From a bacterium (GTDB lineage: Bacteria > Patescibacteriota > Minisyncoccia > Sungbacterales > GWA2-42-14): 38,539 nt of DNA. The notes under the pieces are model-generated. The model saw only the letters and a list, made by a program, of their open reading frames with translations. It was not told where the DNA came from and searched no databases. Position numbers and translations under genes: made by a program. The stretch spans positions 1 through 38,539 of the forward strand of contig JAUSFV010000028.1 of NCBI GenBank assembly GCA_030649305.1, given 5' to 3'. How positions within the stretch are numbered: position 1 is the first letter of the stretch; each line of letters begins with the position of its first letter. Shown here piece after piece: positions 36,731-38,539 of this stretch.

Positions 36731-36759
36731 ATTATACTCTATAAATAACATTATGTCAA
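36731..36759 (-). promoter_or_regulatory. Promoter of the 36005-36697 gene
   Basis: TTGACA, 17-nt spacer, TATAAT. Upstream bases CCAACTA are identical to those at the 14971-15000 promoter. Confidence 0.85.
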
Positions 36760-36777
36760 TAGTTGGAGGCCGATTAC

Positions 36778-36806
36778 TTGAAAAAAACAAGCGAATACGG
36801 TAGAGT
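36778..36806 (+). promoter_or_regulatory. tRNA-Ser promoter
   Basis: TTGAAA, 17-nt spacer, TAGAGT, 14 nt before the tRNA 5' end. Confidence 0.5.
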
Positions 36807-36820
36807 TAAAAAATCGGTTT

Positions 36821-36907
36821 GGAGGCGTGGCTGAGTGGTTTAAGGCGCCGGTCTCGAAAACCGGTTGGGGAGCAATCCCCTCAGAGGTTCGACTCCTCTC
36901 GCCTCCG
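36821..36907 (+). tRNA. tRNA-Ser (anticodon CGA)
   Basis: Class II tRNA. Acceptor GGAGGCG/CGCCTCC with G73, anticodon arm CCGGT-CTCGAAA-ACCGG (anticodon CGA), long variable arm GGGGAGCAATCCCC, T-arm AGAGG-TTCGACT-CCTCT. CCA is not encoded. The next ORF starts 3 nt after the discriminator base. Confidence 0.96.
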
Positions 36908-36910
36908 TTT

Positions 36911-37390
36911 ATGCAACAATTTTTTGCGATACAAATAAATCAACTTTGGGCCGCGGTGGCGGTTCTTGGTTTGTTGTGCGTGGTATTTGGTTTTTTTCTG
37001 TTTGATCTGCGCGCAAAATGGCAAAAACTTTTTGGTAGCGAGTCGAAAGACCAGGGGAAACTTTTGAAGGAAATACTTGAGCGCATCGTGCGGCTGGAAA
37101 CCGGGCACGAAACGCTTGAGCCGCGCGTGGGGATACTGGAAAAAATTTCGCAGATTTCCGTTCAAAAAACTGCGTTCCGGCGTTTTAATCCGTTTGGGAA
37201 TACGGGCGGCGACCAGAGCTTTACACTTGTTTTGCTTGACCGAGAAAATAACGGGGTTATCGTTTCCAGTTTATACACGCGTGAGGGTGTGCGGATGTAT
37301 GGGAAAGAAGTGGGCGGAGGAAAAGCGAAACAGCCGTTGTCGGAAGAGGAGAAAGAGGTACTTGAAGAAGCGCTTCATAAAAATTTCTAA
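36911..37390 (+). CDS. DUF4446 family membrane-anchored protein
   Basis: The start is ATG 36911 (MQQFFAIQINQLW). The track start at 36827 is inside tRNA-Ser. 159 aa. One N-terminal TM helix (LWAAVAVLGLLCVVFGFFLF), a coiled-coil-like stretch (LLKEILERIVRLE), then the DUF4446 signature: FRRFNPFGNTGGDQSFTLVLLD, NGVIVSSLYTREGVRMYGK and LSEEEKEVLEEAL. Function unknown. The ATG lies 3 nt after the tRNA, so it must be co-transcribed with tRNA-Ser or read from a transcript whose 5' end is created by tRNA processing. No SD. Confidence 0.88.
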   Translation: MQQFFAIQINQLWAAVAVLGLLCVVFGFFLFDLRAKWQKLFGSESKDQGKLLKEILERIVRLETGHETLEPRVGILEKISQISVQKTAFRRFNPFGNTGGDQSFTLVLLDRENNGVIVSSLYTREGVRMYGKEVGGGKAKQPLSEEEKEVLEEALHKNF

Positions 37391-37503
37391 TTATTCTAAT
37401 TTCTAATTGACCTAATGAAACCCCAAATTCCAAACGTCTGTTTTGGGCATTAGGCATTGGACATTGATTAGAAATTAGGTTAATTAGGAATTAGAAATTG
37501 TTT
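37388..37503. repeat. CTAATTTCTAATT-family palindromic repeat, copy D
   Basis: Begins at the DUF4446 stop: TTTCTAATTATTCTAATTTC, CTAATTGACCTAATGAAACC on the left; GGACATTGATTAGAAATTAG and GTTAATTAGGAATTAGAAAT on the right. It ends 8 nt before the infB ATG. Confidence 0.85.
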
Positions 37504-37511
37504 AAAGTACT

Positions 37512-38539
37512 ATGGCAAAGCCAAAATCAAAAATAAAAGAACCAGAGAAAAATATAAGGCCTCCCATTGTCGTGGTTATGGGTCATGTTGATCATGGCAA
37601 AACAAAGATTCTTGATTATATCCGAAAAGCAAAAGTTGCCGAAGGCGAATCGGGCGGCATCACCCAGCACATTGGCGCGTATGAGGCAGCACACAAAGGT
37701 AGCCGTATTACGTTTATTGATACGCCGGGGCACGAAGCGTTTTCCGCCATGCGCTCGCGCGGAGCTCACATTGCCGATATTGCGATATTGGTAGTTGCGG
37801 CGGAAGAGGGTGTGAAGCCGCAAACTAAGGAGGCCATCAAAATTATTAAAGACGCAAAAATTCCGTATGTGGTAGCGCTCAATAAAATTGATAAAGAGGG
37901 GGCAAATCCCGATAAAGTAAAACAGGAGCTTGCCGAGAATGATTTGCAGGTTGAATCATGGGGAGGAAAAATTCCTTCAGTGAATGTGTCCGCGAAAACG
38001 GGCGATGGTATGGATGAATTGTTGGATACGATTTTGTTGCTCGCGGAGCTTGAGGGATTAGTATGGGATCCGTCTTCTTTGGCGACAGGCGTTGTTATTG
38101 AATCTCATCGCGATAATCAAGTGGGCAATACGGCAACGCTTTTGCTTCGCGACGGCACGCTTACAAAAAAACATTTTTTAGTTTTTAGCCGCGGGACAGA
38201 ACACATTAAAATGATGAAGGATTTTGCGGGGCGGCAAATTGATGAGGCGCGTGCTTCCATGCCGGTTGTGTTATCCGGTTTTCATGAGCTTCCCGCGGTT
38301 GGCGAGTCATTCCGCGCGTTTGAAACGGGTGATGCGGCAGAGCACTATCGCGCGGAAGAAATAGCAAAAAAAATAACCGCGGAAGAAGCAACTGTTTCCT
38401 CCGCCGAGGTGACAGAGGAGAAAAAAGATGCGGCGGAGGAAGGGGCCGCGAAGGAGACGAAACAGGCCATGTCGTTTTCCCTTATTTTGAAATCAGATGT
38501 AGCGGGTTCCAAAGAAGCGCTTGATGCGATGCTTGGCGC
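37512..38539 (+). CDS. infB: Translation initiation factor IF-2, 5' part (gene runs off the window)
   Basis: GTPase that brings initiator tRNA to the 30S subunit. 342 codons are visible. Only about 18 residues precede the G domain, so the IF2_N domains and linker of E. coli are absent, a short form usual in small genomes. G motifs: GHVDHGKT (G1), GGITQHIG (G2 region), DTPGHEAF (G3), NKID (G4), SAKTGDG (G5). Domain II follows (TGVVIESHRDNQVGNTATLL). A charged Glu/Lys/Ala insert (VTEEKKDAAEEGAAKE) precedes domain III (SFSLILKSDVAGSKEALDAM), where the window ends. No SD; repeat D lies upstream. Confidence 0.96.
   Translation, partial: MAKPKSKIKEPEKNIRPPIVVVMGHVDHGKTKILDYIRKAKVAEGESGGITQHIGAYEAAHKGSRITFIDTPGHEAFSAMRSRGAHIADIAILVVAAEEGVKPQTKEAIKIIKDAKIPYVVALNKIDKEGANPDKVKQELAENDLQVESWGGKIPSVNVSAKTGDGMDELLDTILLLAELEGLVWDPSSLATGVVIESHRDNQVGNTATLLLRDGTLTKKHFLVFSRGTEHIKMMKDFAGRQIDEARASMPVVLSGFHELPAVGESFRAFETGDAAEHYRAEEIAKKITAEEATVSSAEVTEEKKDAAEEGAAKETKQAMSFSLILKSDVAGSKEALDAMLG

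Noticed and set aside
36698-36790. Upstream extension of the zinc-ribbon gene to 36790
   Set aside because: It would start upstream of a near-perfect promoter and SD that clearly serve ATG 36697.
36827-36910. Track start of the DUF4446 ORF inside tRNA-Ser
   Set aside because: The first 28 codons translate the tRNA gene. The family begins at the TM segment after ATG 36911.
1-38539. Alternative genetic code (TGA as Gly or Trp, as in some CPR lineages)
   Set aside because: TGA ends several well-defined genes at the expected place (for example the solute-binding protein, FtsH and the zinc-ribbon gene), and none of the conserved genes contains an in-frame TGA.

Overview
The window looks like part of a genome from the Candidate Phyla Radiation (Patescibacteria), most likely a Parcubacteria-type lineage. 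This is inferred from gene content and style. There is a tandem array of small VirB2/TrbC-like pilins (T4SS_pilin type), a short IF-2 without IF2_N domains, a DUF4446 gene, many single-TM or secreted proteins of unknown function, almost no metabolic genes, and use of the standard bacterial code (TGA is a stop). No phylogenetic calculation was possible.

Layout. 1-912: 5' part of a UvrD/PcrA helicase (minus). 1204-2328: secreted LysM+M23 peptidoglycan hydrolase. 2361-8996 (minus): ComM/YifB ATPase, two membrane proteins, PNPase, a small TM protein, a NYN-domain nuclease and ribosomal protein S15. 9109-17263: a XerD-like recombinase, tRNA-Lys and a set of unfamiliar genes (zinc-ribbon, coiled-coil, secreted, degenerate Nudix). 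Most of these are single genes with near-consensus promoters, strong Shine-Dalgarno (SD) sequences and terminators. 17336-18463: multi-S1 protein. 18610-19660: an operon of very small genes including a zf-HC2-like protein. 19976-24361: metallo-beta-lactamase-fold protein, a TM protein, GyrA and a methyltransferase. 24552-29338: an orphan extracellular solute-binding protein, then six pilin-type genes, the first fused to an M15-like peptidase domain. 29463-31283: FtsH. 31450-31995: tRNA genes, including one complete tRNA nested in the T-arm of another, plus tRNA-Ala. 32053-36697: further SD-class unknown genes, CorA, and an ECF sigma factor with a membrane partner. 36821-38539: tRNA-Ser abutting a DUF4446 gene, then the 5' part of infB.

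Two expression styles coexist. Core genes mostly lack an SD. Several have a promoter placed so that the mRNA would be leaderless (rpsO, two pilin genes) or begin just after a tRNA 3' end. Many others have a palindromic short-unit repeat running up to the start codon. The unfamiliar genes instead have TTGAC(A/T)-17/18-TATAAT promoters, GGAGG SDs and strong hairpin terminators, some with structured or boxA-like leaders.

The most unusual single locus is 31450-31633. A tRNA-like gene with perfect acceptor, D- and anticodon stems has its T-loop replaced by a 14-bp inverted repeat that encloses a second, complete tRNA. Both have a UAU anticodon. The dispersed palindrome families placed directly before start codons are the second most unusual signal.
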